Notes: a model not told the origin generated them from the letters alone. Numbered from the stretch's first letter, positions 41,905-49,829 are shown. The stretch is 64,000 bases of DNA from Nocardioides sp. Soil774 (GCF_001428125.1 NZ_LMSM01000011.1:101033-165032); one strand, 5' to 3'. Program-made: numbers and translations.

Positions 41905-42477
41905 GTGCCCCACGACCACGCCGACGCCCAGCCCGACTCCGCGGGCGAGGCGCTCGTGCGCACGATCCCCGACCCGGGCTTCGCCGACGACAGCGGCGCG
42001 GCCGACCCGCGCGTTCGCCGGGCGCTCGACGACCACCGGGCCGGCACCGCCTCGTCCGGCGCGGTGCTGTCGGTCCTGCAGGACGCGCGTCTCCTCGTGC
42101 CCGTGGTGGCAGTCCTGGGTGAGGTGGAGCTCGACGAGCAGGGGCTGGCCCACGACAAGTCCTCCGACATGGCCGCGGTCCTCGTGCGGGCCGCGGACGG
42201 GAGCACCGGTCTGCTGGCCTTCACCTCCACCGAGACCATGGCGCGCTGGGACCCGCAGGCGCGGCCCGTGCCGGTGACGGCGGCCACCGCGGCCACCGCG
42301 GCGGTGCAGGACGGGGCCGAGGCCCTGCTGGTCGACCTCGCCGGCCCCGCGACGTACGTCGTCGACGGCGACGACCTCGCCCGGCTGGCTTCGGGCTGGC
42401 GACTGGTCGCCATCGGGGACGGGGTGGGGGACGGTGCGGGGGCGGGGCACGGCTGGATTGGCCCCTCGACGGAATGA
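41905..42477 (+). CDS. SseB-family protein
   Basis: A 190-residue protein with the SseB core VLSVLQDARLLVPVVAVLGEVE and MAAVLVRAADGSTGLLAFTSTETMARW. The N-terminal 50 residues are acidic; the C-terminus is Gly-rich. The family is not functionally defined in actinobacteria. It is the usual upstream neighbour of infC, and the GTG start fits a leaderless promoter. A 324-base leader separates it from infC. Confidence 0.8.
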   Translation: MPHDHADAQPDSAGEALVRTIPDPGFADDSGAADPRVRRALDDHRAGTASSGAVLSVLQDARLLVPVVAVLGEVELDEQGLAHDKSSDMAAVLVRAADGSTGLLAFTSTETMARWDPQARPVPVTAATAATAAVQDGAEALLVDLAGPATYVVDGDDLARLASGWRLVAIGDGVGDGAGAGHGWIGPSTE

Positions 42478-42482
42478 TCGGC

Positions 42483-42801
42483 TAACCTTCGGTGTTGACC
42501 GATCAGTGTCGCCATGCACCACCCAGATCCACCGGCGTCACCGATCCCGCCAAGCGGAGGCAGCAGCACCGTCTCCCACCCGCACCGATCGCCCTGCACC
42601 ACAGATCGTCGGGTCCCGGTCCACGCGTCACCACTGTCGCCCGAGGACACGTCCTGGAGCAACAGCAGTGCGCAGCACTTCACCCCGAGAGGGGCGGCGT
42701 GTGATGACTGGCTCCCGCTTGGCACCAGCGGGAGCCATCGTGCATTTCGGGCCACGACCCGGCGCGAGGGGCTCCCACCCACCCGAACCACTGGAGGACC
42801 C
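42483..42801 (+). promoter_or_regulatory. infC leader: -10 TAACCT and a 10-base perfect hairpin
   Basis: This 324-base gap holds no gene. TAACCT (42483-42488) is the best -10; its -35 is weak. The long transcribed leader contains GGCTCCCGCT, a 7-base loop and AGCGGGAGCC (42710-42736), a perfect 10-base hairpin followed by ATCGTGCATTTC. The tail is not a good T-tract, so this could be a terminator/attenuator or a protein-binding hairpin. Leaders of this operon are regulated by IF3 or L20 in other bacteria. A long frame from the ATG at 42514 merely runs through into infC. Confidence 0.6.
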
Positions 42802-43485
42802 ATCAGCACCGAGCTGCGCATCAACGAGCGGATCCGCGTACCCGAGGTCCGGCTCGTCGGACCCAACGGCGAGACCGTTGGGATCGTGCCGACCGACCAG
42901 GCACTCAAGCTGGCCCAGGAGGCCGACCTCGACCTCGTCGAGATCGCCCCGCAGGGACGCCCCCCGGTCTGCAAGCTCATGGACTACGGCAAGTTCAAGT
43001 ACGAGAACGCCCAGAAGGCTCGCGAGTCGCGACGCAACCAGACGAACGTGATCATCAAGGAGATGAAGCTTCGTCCCAAGATCGACAAGCACGACTACGA
43101 GACCAAGAAGGGTCACGTCGTGCGGTTCCTGGGCGCCGGCGACAAGGTCAAGATCACGATCATGTTCCGCGGTCGCGAGCAGCACCGTCCCGAGCTGGGC
43201 TTCCGCCTGCTGCAGAAGCTCGCCGAGGACGTGCAGGAGCTCGGCTTCGTCGAGTCCTCGCCCAAGCAGGACGGCCGCAACATGACCATGGTCATCGGCC
43301 CGCACAAGAAGAAGGCCGACGCCAAGATCGACGCCGACGCCGCCCGCGCCACCAAGGCGCAGGCCCGTGCCGACGCCAAGGCCGAGGAGGACGCGGAGCG
43401 CGAGGCAGCGCACGCGGCCGGCCCCGTGGCGCAGAAGAAGGAGCGTCGCCGCTCCGAGAACCTGGACCCCGAGATCGAGGCGTGA
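42802..43485 (+). CDS. infC: Translation initiation factor IF-3, ATC start
   Basis: A 227-residue factor that binds the 30S subunit and checks the start codon. The N-domain begins STELRINERIRVPEVRL and the linker and C-domain include PVCKLMDYGKFKYE and VKITIMFRGREQ. The lysine/glutamate-rich extension of about 50 residues after the C-domain is common in actinobacteria. The homology starts exactly at ATC, preceded by GGAGG with a 4-base spacer. Rare start codons on infC permit autoregulation. An ATG frame from 42514 would add about 96 non-homologous residues. Confidence 0.93.
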   Translation: MSTELRINERIRVPEVRLVGPNGETVGIVPTDQALKLAQEADLDLVEIAPQGRPPVCKLMDYGKFKYENAQKARESRRNQTNVIIKEMKLRPKIDKHDYETKKGHVVRFLGAGDKVKITIMFRGREQHRPELGFRLLQKLAEDVQELGFVESSPKQDGRNMTMVIGPHKKKADAKIDADAARATKAQARADAKAEEDAEREAAHAAGPVAQKKERRRSENLDPEIEA

Positions 43486-43549
43486 GCTCGGCTCACGACT
43501 CGCTCTTGCACTCACCCCGAACCACACGCACAAGGAAGTTGAGGCAGAC

Positions 43550-43762
43550 ATGCCGAAGAACAAGACCCACTCGGGCGCGAAGAAGCGCTTCAAGGTGACC
43601 GGCTCGGGCAAGATCATGCGTCTGCAGGCCGGCCGGAAGTCCGGTGCTGCGTTCGCGTCCGCGCCGACCACCGGGAGCCGCAAGAAGCACCGCCGCAACG
43701 CCGGCATGGTCGAGCTCGAGAAGGGCGACGTCTCGCGCGCCAAGAAGATGCTCGGCATCTGA
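43550..43762 (+). CDS. rpmI: 50S ribosomal protein L35, divergent
   Basis: A 70-residue protein, six longer than the usual 64. The N-terminus PKNKTHSGAKKRFKVTGSGK is a perfect L35 signature, and the end (ELEKGDVSRAKKMLGI) is recognisable. The middle, QAGRKSGAAFASAPTTGSRK, does not follow the usual conserved pattern (HLLEHKSS-like). Position between infC and rplT confirms identity. No stop or frameshift is visible; the codon usage is normal. Confidence 0.85.
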   Translation: MPKNKTHSGAKKRFKVTGSGKIMRLQAGRKSGAAFASAPTTGSRKKHRRNAGMVELEKGDVSRAKKMLGI

Positions 43763-43825
43763 GCCTCATCCCCCTGGTGGCCCAGCCGCCGTCCGTCTTC
43801 ATCCCCTGCACCAAGGAGTACCACC

Positions 43826-44212
43826 ATGGCACGCGTCAAGCGCGCAGTGAACGCCCAGAAGAAGCGTCGTACCACCCTCGAGCGCGCCAGCGGTTACCGC
43901 GGCCAGCGCTCGCGCCTCTACCGCAAGGCCAAGGAGCAGGTCACCCACTCCCTGGTCTACAGCTACAACGACCGCCGCAAGAACAAGGGCAACTTCCGCA
44001 AGCTGTGGATCCAGCGCATCAACGCCGCAGCCCGCGCCAACGGCATGACCTACAACCGCTTCATCCAGGGCCTCGGCCTGGCCGGCATCGAGGTCGACCG
44101 CAAGATCCTCGCCGACCTCGCCGTCAAGGACGCCGCTGCCTTCACCGCGCTGGTCGAGGCCGCCAAGGCCGCGCTGCCCGAGGACGTCAACGCGCCCAAG
44201 GTCTCCGCCTGA
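43826..44212 (+). CDS. rplT: 50S ribosomal protein L20
   Basis: A 128-residue basic protein; the usual length is about 117-128. VKRAVNAQKKRRTTLERASGYRG begins after the initiator Met region, and RRKNKGNFRKLWIQRINAAAR is the highly conserved centre. It binds 23S rRNA early in assembly and, in several bacteria, represses its own operon. It is third in infC-rpmI-rplT, with 63 bases after rpmI. A hairpin repeat lies in the gap that follows. Confidence 0.96.
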   Translation: MARVKRAVNAQKKRRTTLERASGYRGQRSRLYRKAKEQVTHSLVYSYNDRRKNKGNFRKLWIQRINAAARANGMTYNRFIQGLGLAGIEVDRKILADLAVKDAAAFTALVEAAKAALPEDVNAPKVSA

Positions 44213-44221
44213 TCTCTCCGC

Positions 44222-44258
44222 TGGTCGAGGAGGTCGCGCAGCGACCGTCACGAGACCA
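44222..44258. repeat. Nested inverted repeat, candidate dispersed (REP-like) element
   Basis: The inner stem GGTCGC-GCA-GCGACC (44232-44246) sits inside outer arms TGGTC (44222-44226) and GACCA (44254-44258). It lies between rplT and the SpoU gene. Similar TGGTCGAG...CGAGACCA units are, in my recollection, scattered between genes in related genomes; this window holds one copy, so dispersal is not shown here. Confidence 0.5.
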
Positions 44259-44270
44259 CGGTAGGCACCT

Positions 44271-45065
44271 ATGAGCGAGCCCCTCACAGTCGGGAACACC
44301 CGCGTCAAGGAGGCTCGCAAGTTGAGCCGCCGCTCGGTACGCACCGAGCGGCGGCTCTTCCTCGCTGACGGCCCGAAGGCCGTCGAGGGTGCCCTCGGCG
44401 TCGACAGCTGCGTCGTGGAGGTCTTCGCCACCCCGGCAGCCGCCCGCGACCACGCGGCCCTCCTCGCGTCGGCGACCATCACCCTCGTCGACGAGCGGGC
44501 ACTGGCCTCCTTGTCCGACTCGGTGAGCCCGGCCGGGCTGGTGGCCCTGTGCCGTCACGTCGACGCGCCGCTCGAGCACGTCGTACGAGCCTCCCCGCGG
44601 CTGCTCGCGATCTGCGCCGACGTGCGCGACCCGGGCAACGCCGGCACCGTCATCCGCACCGCCGACGCCGCAGGAGCCGACGCCGTCGTGCTCGCCGGGC
44701 AGTCGGTCGACGCCTACAACCCCAAGACCGTGCGCGCCACGGTCGGGAGCCTGTTCCACCTGCCGCTCGCGGTGGAGGCCGACCCCGCGGTCGCCGTGCG
44801 CGCCGCGCAGGCGCGCGGGCTCACGGTGCTGGCCGCCGACGGCGCAGGTGAGGTCGACCTCTTCGAGGCCGACCTGTCCGGTCCGACCGCGTGGCTGTTC
44901 GGCAACGAGGCGTGGGGGCTGCCCGAGGAGCTCGCCGCCCTGGCCGACCACAGGGTGGCCATCCCCATCCACGGGCGTGCGGAGAGCCTCAACCTCTCCA
45001 CCGCGGCCGCCGTCTGCCTCTACGCCAGCGCGCGCGCCCAGCGCGCCGGCGGCGGTCCCGCGTGA
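44271..45065 (+). CDS. SpoU/TrmH-family RNA 2'-O-methyltransferase
   Basis: A 264-residue enzyme, the third SpoU paralogue here. The N-terminal domain has KEARKLSRRSVRTERRLFLADGP, and the catalytic knot has ADVRDPGNAGTVIRTADAAG, WLFGNEAWGLP and SLNLSTAAAVCLY. The location between rplT and pheS is typical of the rRNA/tRNA methyltransferase found at this place in many bacteria. The target nucleotide is unknown. Its stop overlaps the DUF4031 start (GTGA). Confidence 0.88.
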   Translation: MSEPLTVGNTRVKEARKLSRRSVRTERRLFLADGPKAVEGALGVDSCVVEVFATPAAARDHAALLASATITLVDERALASLSDSVSPAGLVALCRHVDAPLEHVVRASPRLLAICADVRDPGNAGTVIRTADAAGADAVVLAGQSVDAYNPKTVRATVGSLFHLPLAVEADPAVAVRAAQARGLTVLAADGAGEVDLFEADLSGPTAWLFGNEAWGLPEELAALADHRVAIPIHGRAESLNLSTAAAVCLYASARAQRAGGGPA

Positions 45066-45328
45066 TCCTCATCGACCCGCCGGCGGTGCCGCGCTGGGAA
45101 CGGCTCTGGTCGCACCTGGCCAGCGACACGTCGTACGACGAGGCGCACGCGTTCGCGGCCGCCCACGGCATCCCCGCACGCGGCTGGGACCGTGACCACT
45201 ACGACGTCCCGGCCGACTTCTACGACGCCATGGTCGCCGCCGGCGCCGTCCCGGTGACGTCGCGCGAGCTGGTGGCCGCCCTGCGCGCCGCGGGCCTGCG
45301 GCGCCCGAAGGCCGCCTCGCGCGACTAG
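45062..45328 (+). CDS. DUF4031-domain small protein
   Basis: An 88-residue protein matching the DUF4031 pattern: ILIDPPAVPRWERLWSHLAS, then RGWDRDHYDVPADFYDAMVA at the centre, and TSRELVAALRAAGLR at the end. Function unknown. It is translationally coupled to the SpoU gene, which suggests a linked role in RNA modification or simply convenience. The GTG start gives the 4-base overlap. Confidence 0.75.
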   Translation: MILIDPPAVPRWERLWSHLASDTSYDEAHAFAAAHGIPARGWDRDHYDVPADFYDAMVAAGAVPVTSRELVAALRAAGLRRPKAASRD

Positions 45329-45331
45329 GGT
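45326..45331 (+). promoter_or_regulatory. -10 hexamer TAGGGT, leaderless promoter of the PAS kinase
   Basis: TAGGGT overlaps the DUF4031 stop and lies 7 bases before the GTG at 45339. Confidence 0.5.
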
Positions 45332-45338
45332 TGCCGCC

Positions 45339-46415
45339 GTGATGGACGAGGGCGGCAGACGGGTCGGCAGCACGCCCAGCAGGTTGCGCTCGCTCGCCGA
45401 CTTCTATCCCGACGGGATCCTCGGCGCCACCCGCAACGGCGTCGTCACCATCCTCAACGCCCAGGGCGCGGCCCTGCTCGGCGTCGACCCGGCCCACGCG
45501 CTCGGGATGCCGCTGGCCGACGTCCTCCGGCTGCTCGACCAGGACGGCCGCACCTGGCTCGACGTGAACCGCCCCTTCGAGAGCATCTCGATCGTGCGCG
45601 CGGTGCCCGAGCAGTCCTGGCTCAGCGCCGCGGGCGAGGAGGTCCTCACCACGGCCACCCTCATCCGCGACGACCGGCTCGGCCCGGTCGCCGGCATCGC
45701 GGTTGGCCTGCGCAGCGGGCGAGGTCGCGCCCGCCTCGACCGCGACCGGTCCGACCTGGTGGCCACCGTCGCCCACGAGCTCCGGTCGCCGCTCACGGGG
45801 GTCAAGGGCTTCGTCCAGGCGCTGCTCAACCGGTGGGACAAGCTCACCGACGACCAGCGCAAGCTGATGCTGACGACGGTGAACGCCGACGCCGACCGCC
45901 TCGCGCGCCTGATCGCCGAGCTGCTCGACGTGGCCCGCATCGACACCGGTCGCCTCCAGCTCTACCCGCGCGAGTCGTCCGCCGAGGTGCTGGTGCGCCG
46001 CGTGGTGGAGTCCATCGAGGCCGGCACCGCACGCGAGGTCGTCCTCGAGGTGGAGGACGACCTGCCCGAGGTGTTCGCCGACCCCGACAAGTTCACGCAG
46101 GTCGTCACCAACCTCGTGGAGAACGCGGTACGCCACGGCCAGGGCGTCGTGCGCGTGCAGCTGGCCGCGCTGCCGAGCCTGCCCGGCGTACGCATCACCG
46201 TCGACGACGAGGGCGAGGGCATCCCGGTCGAGCTGCGGCGGCGGGTGTTCACCAAGTTCTGGACCACGGGCGAGTCGGGCGGCACCGGGCTCGGGATGTA
46301 CATCGTGGGCGGGCTGTCGCGGGCTCACGGCGGCCTGGTGACGATCGAGGACGCCCCCGGTGGCGGAGCGCGCGTGATGGTCGACTGGCCCAGCGTCGAC
46401 CTGCGCCAGGACTGA
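45339..46415 (+). CDS. Soluble PAS-domain sensor histidine kinase
   Basis: A 358-residue kinase without a membrane segment. Residues about 20-125 are a PAS domain (DFYPDGILGATRNGVVTILN). HisKA is at about 135-205 with the phospho-acceptor His146 in VAHELRSPLTG, and the ATPase domain has NLVENAVRHG, DDEGEGIP and GGTGLGMYIV. It senses a cytosolic or diffusible signal. The GTG at 45339 (or ATG 45342) fits a leaderless promoter. The neighbouring response regulator is 63 bases downstream with its own promoter, so pairing is uncertain. Confidence 0.87.
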   Translation: MMDEGGRRVGSTPSRLRSLADFYPDGILGATRNGVVTILNAQGAALLGVDPAHALGMPLADVLRLLDQDGRTWLDVNRPFESISIVRAVPEQSWLSAAGEEVLTTATLIRDDRLGPVAGIAVGLRSGRGRARLDRDRSDLVATVAHELRSPLTGVKGFVQALLNRWDKLTDDQRKLMLTTVNADADRLARLIAELLDVARIDTGRLQLYPRESSAEVLVRRVVESIEAGTAREVVLEVEDDLPEVFADPDKFTQVVTNLVENAVRHGQGVVRVQLAALPSLPGVRITVDDEGEGIPVELRRRVFTKFWTTGESGGTGLGMYIVGGLSRAHGGLVTIEDAPGGGARVMVDWPSVDLRQD

Positions 46416-46466
46416 CCTCCACACAACCTCCACGAGTCGTCCCCGCCTCCCGCGCCTGCGGGCTCC

Positions 46467-46472
46467 TAGGGT
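46467..46472 (+). promoter_or_regulatory. -10 hexamer TAGGGT, leaderless promoter of the response regulator
   Basis: TAGGGT is followed by CGGAGC and the ATG at 46479. Confidence 0.5.
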
Positions 46473-46478
46473 CGGAGC

Positions 46479-47192
46479 ATGACCACGGGGACGGACCATC
46501 AGCGCACCGCGCTGGTGGTGGAGGACGAGCACACCATCAACGAGGCGCTCGCGCAGCGCCTGCGGGCCGAGGGCTACATCGTCGAGCAGGCCTTCGACGG
46601 CCCCACCGCGGTCGACCTCGCGCGGACGTCGCGGCCCGACGTCGTGCTGCTCGACGTGATGCTGCCGGGTCTCGACGGACTCGAGGTCTGCCGCCGGATC
46701 CAGGCCGACCGGCCCGTGCCCGTGCTGATGCTGACCGCGCGCGACGACGAGGCCGACGTCCTGGTCGGCCTCGGCGTCGGAGCCGACGACTACCTCACCA
46801 AGCCCTTCTCGATGCGCGAGGTCGTGGCCCGGGTCTCGGCGCTGCTGCGGCGGGTGGAGCGCGCCGAGGCGCTGGCCGCCGAGCGTCCCGCCACGCTCGA
46901 GGTCGGCGCGGTGCGCATCGACCCCGGCGCACGTCGTACGACCGTGGCGGGCGAGCCGGTCCACCTGACGCCCACCGAGTTCGACCTCCTGCTGTGCCTG
47001 GCCCGCGAGGCCGGGCAGGTGCTCAGTCGCGAGCGGCTGCTGCGCGAGGTGTGGGACTGGGGCGACGCGTGGGGGAGCGCGAGCGCCTCCCGCACCGTCG
47101 ACAGCCACGTCAAGGCGTTGCGCAGCAAGGTGGGTGCGGCGCGCATCCGCACCGTGCACGGTGTCGGCTACGCGCTCGAGGACCTCGCGTGA
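46479..47192 (+). CDS. OmpR/PhoB-family response regulator
   Basis: A 237-residue transcription factor. The receiver has the acidic pair in VVEDEH, phospho-acceptor Asp59 in VVLLDVMLPG and Lys108 in YLTKPFS. The winged-helix DNA-binding domain starts near residue 135 (HLTPTEFDLLLCLAREAGQVLSRE), with the recognition helix region SRTVDSHVKALRSKVG. Its stop overlaps the GTG of the next kinase (GTGA), so that kinase is its probable partner; the upstream PAS kinase could also phosphorylate it. Confidence 0.92.
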   Translation: MTTGTDHQRTALVVEDEHTINEALAQRLRAEGYIVEQAFDGPTAVDLARTSRPDVVLLDVMLPGLDGLEVCRRIQADRPVPVLMLTARDDEADVLVGLGVGADDYLTKPFSMREVVARVSALLRRVERAEALAAERPATLEVGAVRIDPGARRTTVAGEPVHLTPTEFDLLLCLAREAGQVLSRERLLREVWDWGDAWGSASASRTVDSHVKALRSKVGAARIRTVHGVGYALEDLA

Positions 47193-49765
47193 GCTCCCTC
47201 GACGCCGTCTCCAGCCTCAAGACCAGGCTCGGCCTCCTCGTCGCGGCATCGGTCGTGACCGCGGTGCTTCTCACCCTCCTCGGCTCCGCGGCCGACGTGT
47301 CGCCGCTGCTGGTGCTGCCGGTGAGCGTCGCGCTCGCGCTGGGGGTCACCCAGCTCCTCGCCGCAGGCATGGTGGCGCCGTTGCGTCGGATGACCGAGGT
47401 GGCGGGCGCGATGGCGCGCGGCGACTACTCCGGTCGGGTGTCGACGACCTCGAACGACGAGGTCGGCCGCCTCGCCGTCGCGTTCAACAAGATGGCCGAG
47501 GACCTCGCCACCGTCGACCGCGAGCGACGCGACCTGATCGCGACCGTCTCACACGAGCTGCGTACGCCGCTCACGGCGATGACCGCGCTGCTCGAGAACC
47601 TCGCGGACGGCGTCGTGCCGGCCGACGCCGACCACCTCGCCGCCGCGCTCCGCGAGGCGCAGGGCCTCGGCCGCCTGGTGGACGACCTGCTGCAGCTGTC
47701 CCGGCTCGAGGCCGGCGTGGTCCACCTCGACCACCAGGACCTCGGCCTGCGGGCGCTCGTCGACGAGGCCGTGGCGCAGGTGCGGACCGCCGGCCGGCCC
47801 GCGCGCTTCGACGTCCGGGTGGATGACGACCTGCTGGTGCGGGCCGACCCGGCACGGCTGCGCCAGCTGGTCGTCAACGTCCTCGACAACGCGGGCCGCC
47901 ACGCGCCCGGCGAGACGCCTGTCGTGGTGACCGCCGGCGGGTCGTCGGCCGGCTGGTGGCTCGAGGTCGCCGACGCGGGTAGGGGAGTGGCCCCGGCCGA
48001 CCGGGAGCGCGTCTTCGAGCGCTTCGGCACCGACGGGGCCGGCGGCACCGGGCTCGGCCTCGCCATCTCGCGATGGGTCGCCCAGCTCCACGGGGGCACC
48101 CTGCGCTTCCTCGACCCCGCCTCCGGCCGCGGCGCCCGGCTCCGGCTCGACGTGCCGTCCATGGCCGCGACACCAGCCCGGACGGCGCACCCGATCCCTG
48201 ACCCGAGCCCCAGCGAGGAGCCCACCATGACGACCACCACGCCCCCGCCCGCACCCGCACCGCCGGCCCGGCCCCAGCCTGGTCTCGACGCGCTCTTCGG
48301 CCGCTTCTGGCCCGAGCACGGCGTCCCGGCCGGACTGCGCACGGTCCTGGCCGCCGCGGCGGCCGGCGTCGTCGCCGGCATCGCGCTCTCCTTCACCGCC
48401 GTCGGCATCACCTGGACCGTGACCGCCGTCGCCGCCGGCGCGGCTGCCCTGCTCACCGCGCGCCGGCGTCGCGAGCCGTGGACCCTCGCGTGCGCCGCAC
48501 TCGCCCTCCTGCTGGTGCTCCCGATGACGCTGCTCGACGCGTGGTGGATGCAGATGCTCGGCCTGGTCGCTGCGACCGCGGTCTTCCTGTGTGGCGTGAC
48601 CGGCGCTCGCACCATGCCCGGCTTCGTGCTCGCCGGACTCTCCTGGCCCCTCGCGTCGCTGCGCGGGCTGCCGTGGTTCGGACGGTCCCTGCGCCTGGCC
48701 GGCACGGGAGCGCGCACGCCCGCCGTGGTCCGTACGACCGCGTGGTCGCTGCTCGGGCTCGGGGTGTTCGGCGCGATCTTCGCCAGCGCGAACCCGGTCT
48801 TCGGCTCGTGGGTCGACCAGCTCGTGCCCAACCTGAGCTTCAACGACCTCGTCGGGCGCGCCTTCCTCGCCTGCTTCGTCTTCGCCACCACGCTCGGCGC
48901 TGCCTACCTCGCCCTCAACCCGGCCGACGTCGAGGTGCTCGGCGGACGCCGGCCCGCGCCGCTGGCCAACCGCTTCGAGTGGCTGGTCCCAGTCCTCGTC
49001 GTCGACGCGGTGTTCCTCGCGTTCATCGCCGCCCAGGCGCGCGCGCTCATCGGTGGGCGCGACTACATCGAGGCCACGACGGGCCTGACCTACGCCGACT
49101 TCGTCCACCAGGGCTTCGGTCAGCTGACGCTGGCGACCGCGCTGACCGTCCTCGTCGTGTGGGTGGCCTCGCGGCGGGTCGCCGACACCTCGACCGACCG
49201 TCGGTGGCTCCTGGCTGCCGTCGGCCTGCTGTGCGCGCTGACGCTCCTGGTGGTCGCATCGGCGCTGCGCGGGATGAGCGTCTACCAGGACGCCTACGGC
49301 TTCACCACGCTCCGGCTCTTCGTCGACGTCTTCGAGGGCTGGCTCGGCTTCGTCGTGCTGGCGATCATGGTCGCCGGTGCGGCGGGGATGGGGCGCTGGC
49401 TGCCGCGCATCGCGCTCGTGTCCGGTGCGCTCGCGCTCGTCGGTCTCGCGGCGATCAACCCGGACGCGTGGGTCGCCGGCCGCAACCTCGACCGCTACGA
49501 GGCCACGGGCAAGCTCGACCTGCGCTACCTCGAGACCCTCTCGGCCGACGCTGCGCCGGTGATCGTCGAGCGACTGCCCGAGGAGGTCTCGGGCTGCGTT
49601 CTGCGGGTGCTGTCGTACAACTCGATGGCGTCCGAGGTGCTGGACGACGCTCGGGCCTGGAACCTCGGACGGGCCCGCGCCGAGGACGCGCTGGCCCGCA
49701 TCGACATCCCCGTCAACGGTCGCGACGACGAATGCGGGGGCGTGTGGGCGACCTTCGGCGGGTAG
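47189..49765 (+). CDS. Sensor histidine kinase fused to a DUF4173 membrane domain
   Basis: An uninterrupted 858-codon frame. Residues 1-340 are a membrane kinase: two helices (about 14-60), HAMP, His122 in TVSHELRTPLTA, then NVLDNAGRHAP, DAGRGVAP and GGTGLGLAISRW. A Pro/Ser linker leads to residues 345-858, a DUF4173/DUF4153-like protein with about 11 helices (SANPVFGSWVDQLVPN, TYADFVHQGFGQL). The linker holds an internal ATG at 48227 (codon 347) behind GAGGAG with a 6-base spacer, so a separate DUF4173 protein may also be made. The two halves are usually separate genes in my experience; real fusion versus internal start is open. Confidence 0.8.
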   Translation: MSSLDAVSSLKTRLGLLVAASVVTAVLLTLLGSAADVSPLLVLPVSVALALGVTQLLAAGMVAPLRRMTEVAGAMARGDYSGRVSTTSNDEVGRLAVAFNKMAEDLATVDRERRDLIATVSHELRTPLTAMTALLENLADGVVPADADHLAAALREAQGLGRLVDDLLQLSRLEAGVVHLDHQDLGLRALVDEAVAQVRTAGRPARFDVRVDDDLLVRADPARLRQLVVNVLDNAGRHAPGETPVVVTAGGSSAGWWLEVADAGRGVAPADRERVFERFGTDGAGGTGLGLAISRWVAQLHGGTLRFLDPASGRGARLRLDVPSMAATPARTAHPIPDPSPSEEPTMTTTTPPPAPAPPARPQPGLDALFGRFWPEHGVPAGLRTVLAAAAAGVVAGIALSFTAVGITWTVTAVAAGAAALLTARRRREPWTLACAALALLLVLPMTLLDAWWMQMLGLVAATAVFLCGVTGARTMPGFVLAGLSWPLASLRGLPWFGRSLRLAGTGARTPAVVRTTAWSLLGLGVFGAIFASANPVFGSWVDQLVPNLSFNDLVGRAFLACFVFATTLGAAYLALNPADVEVLGGRRPAPLANRFEWLVPVLVVDAVFLAFIAAQARALIGGRDYIEATTGLTYADFVHQGFGQLTLATALTVLVVWVASRRVADTSTDRRWLLAAVGLLCALTLLVVASALRGMSVYQDAYGFTTLRLFVDVFEGWLGFVVLAIMVAGAAGMGRWLPRIALVSGALALVGLAAINPDAWVAGRNLDRYEATGKLDLRYLETLSADAAPVIVERLPEEVSGCVLRVLSYNSMASEVLDDARAWNLGRARAEDALARIDIPVNGRDDECGGVWATFGG

Positions 49766-49768
49766 AGT
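49763..49768 (+). promoter_or_regulatory. -10 hexamer TAGAGT, promoter of the pheST leader
   Basis: TAGAGT overlaps the stop of the kinase-DUF4173 gene and lies 7 bases before the GTG at 49776, as at other leaderless genes here. Confidence 0.5.
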
Positions 49769-49775
49769 CGCGCCC

Positions 49776-49829
49776 GTGGACACGAGCTTGCGATTTCTGC
49801 GCCCCGGACCTGGTCCGTCGGGCAGCTGA
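49776..49829 (+). CDS. Putative pheST leader peptide (17 residues)
   Basis: A short frame GTG...TGA reading MDTSLRFLRPGPGPSGS, if GTG is read as Met. It begins 7 bases after a -10 hexamer with no ribosome binding site, so leaderless. It has one Phe codon (TTT, 49794-49796), flanked by Arg codons. The peptide and its Phe codon precede the structures at 49802-49862. It is too short to identify by homology; its role as a leader peptide is inferred. Confidence 0.5.
   Translation: MDTSLRFLRPGPGPSGS

Noticed and set aside
42514..42801. N-terminal extension of infC from an ATG
   Set aside because: Sequence is Pro/Ser/His-rich and not IF3-like; it contains the structured leader, and homology begins at the ATC with a ribosome binding site.
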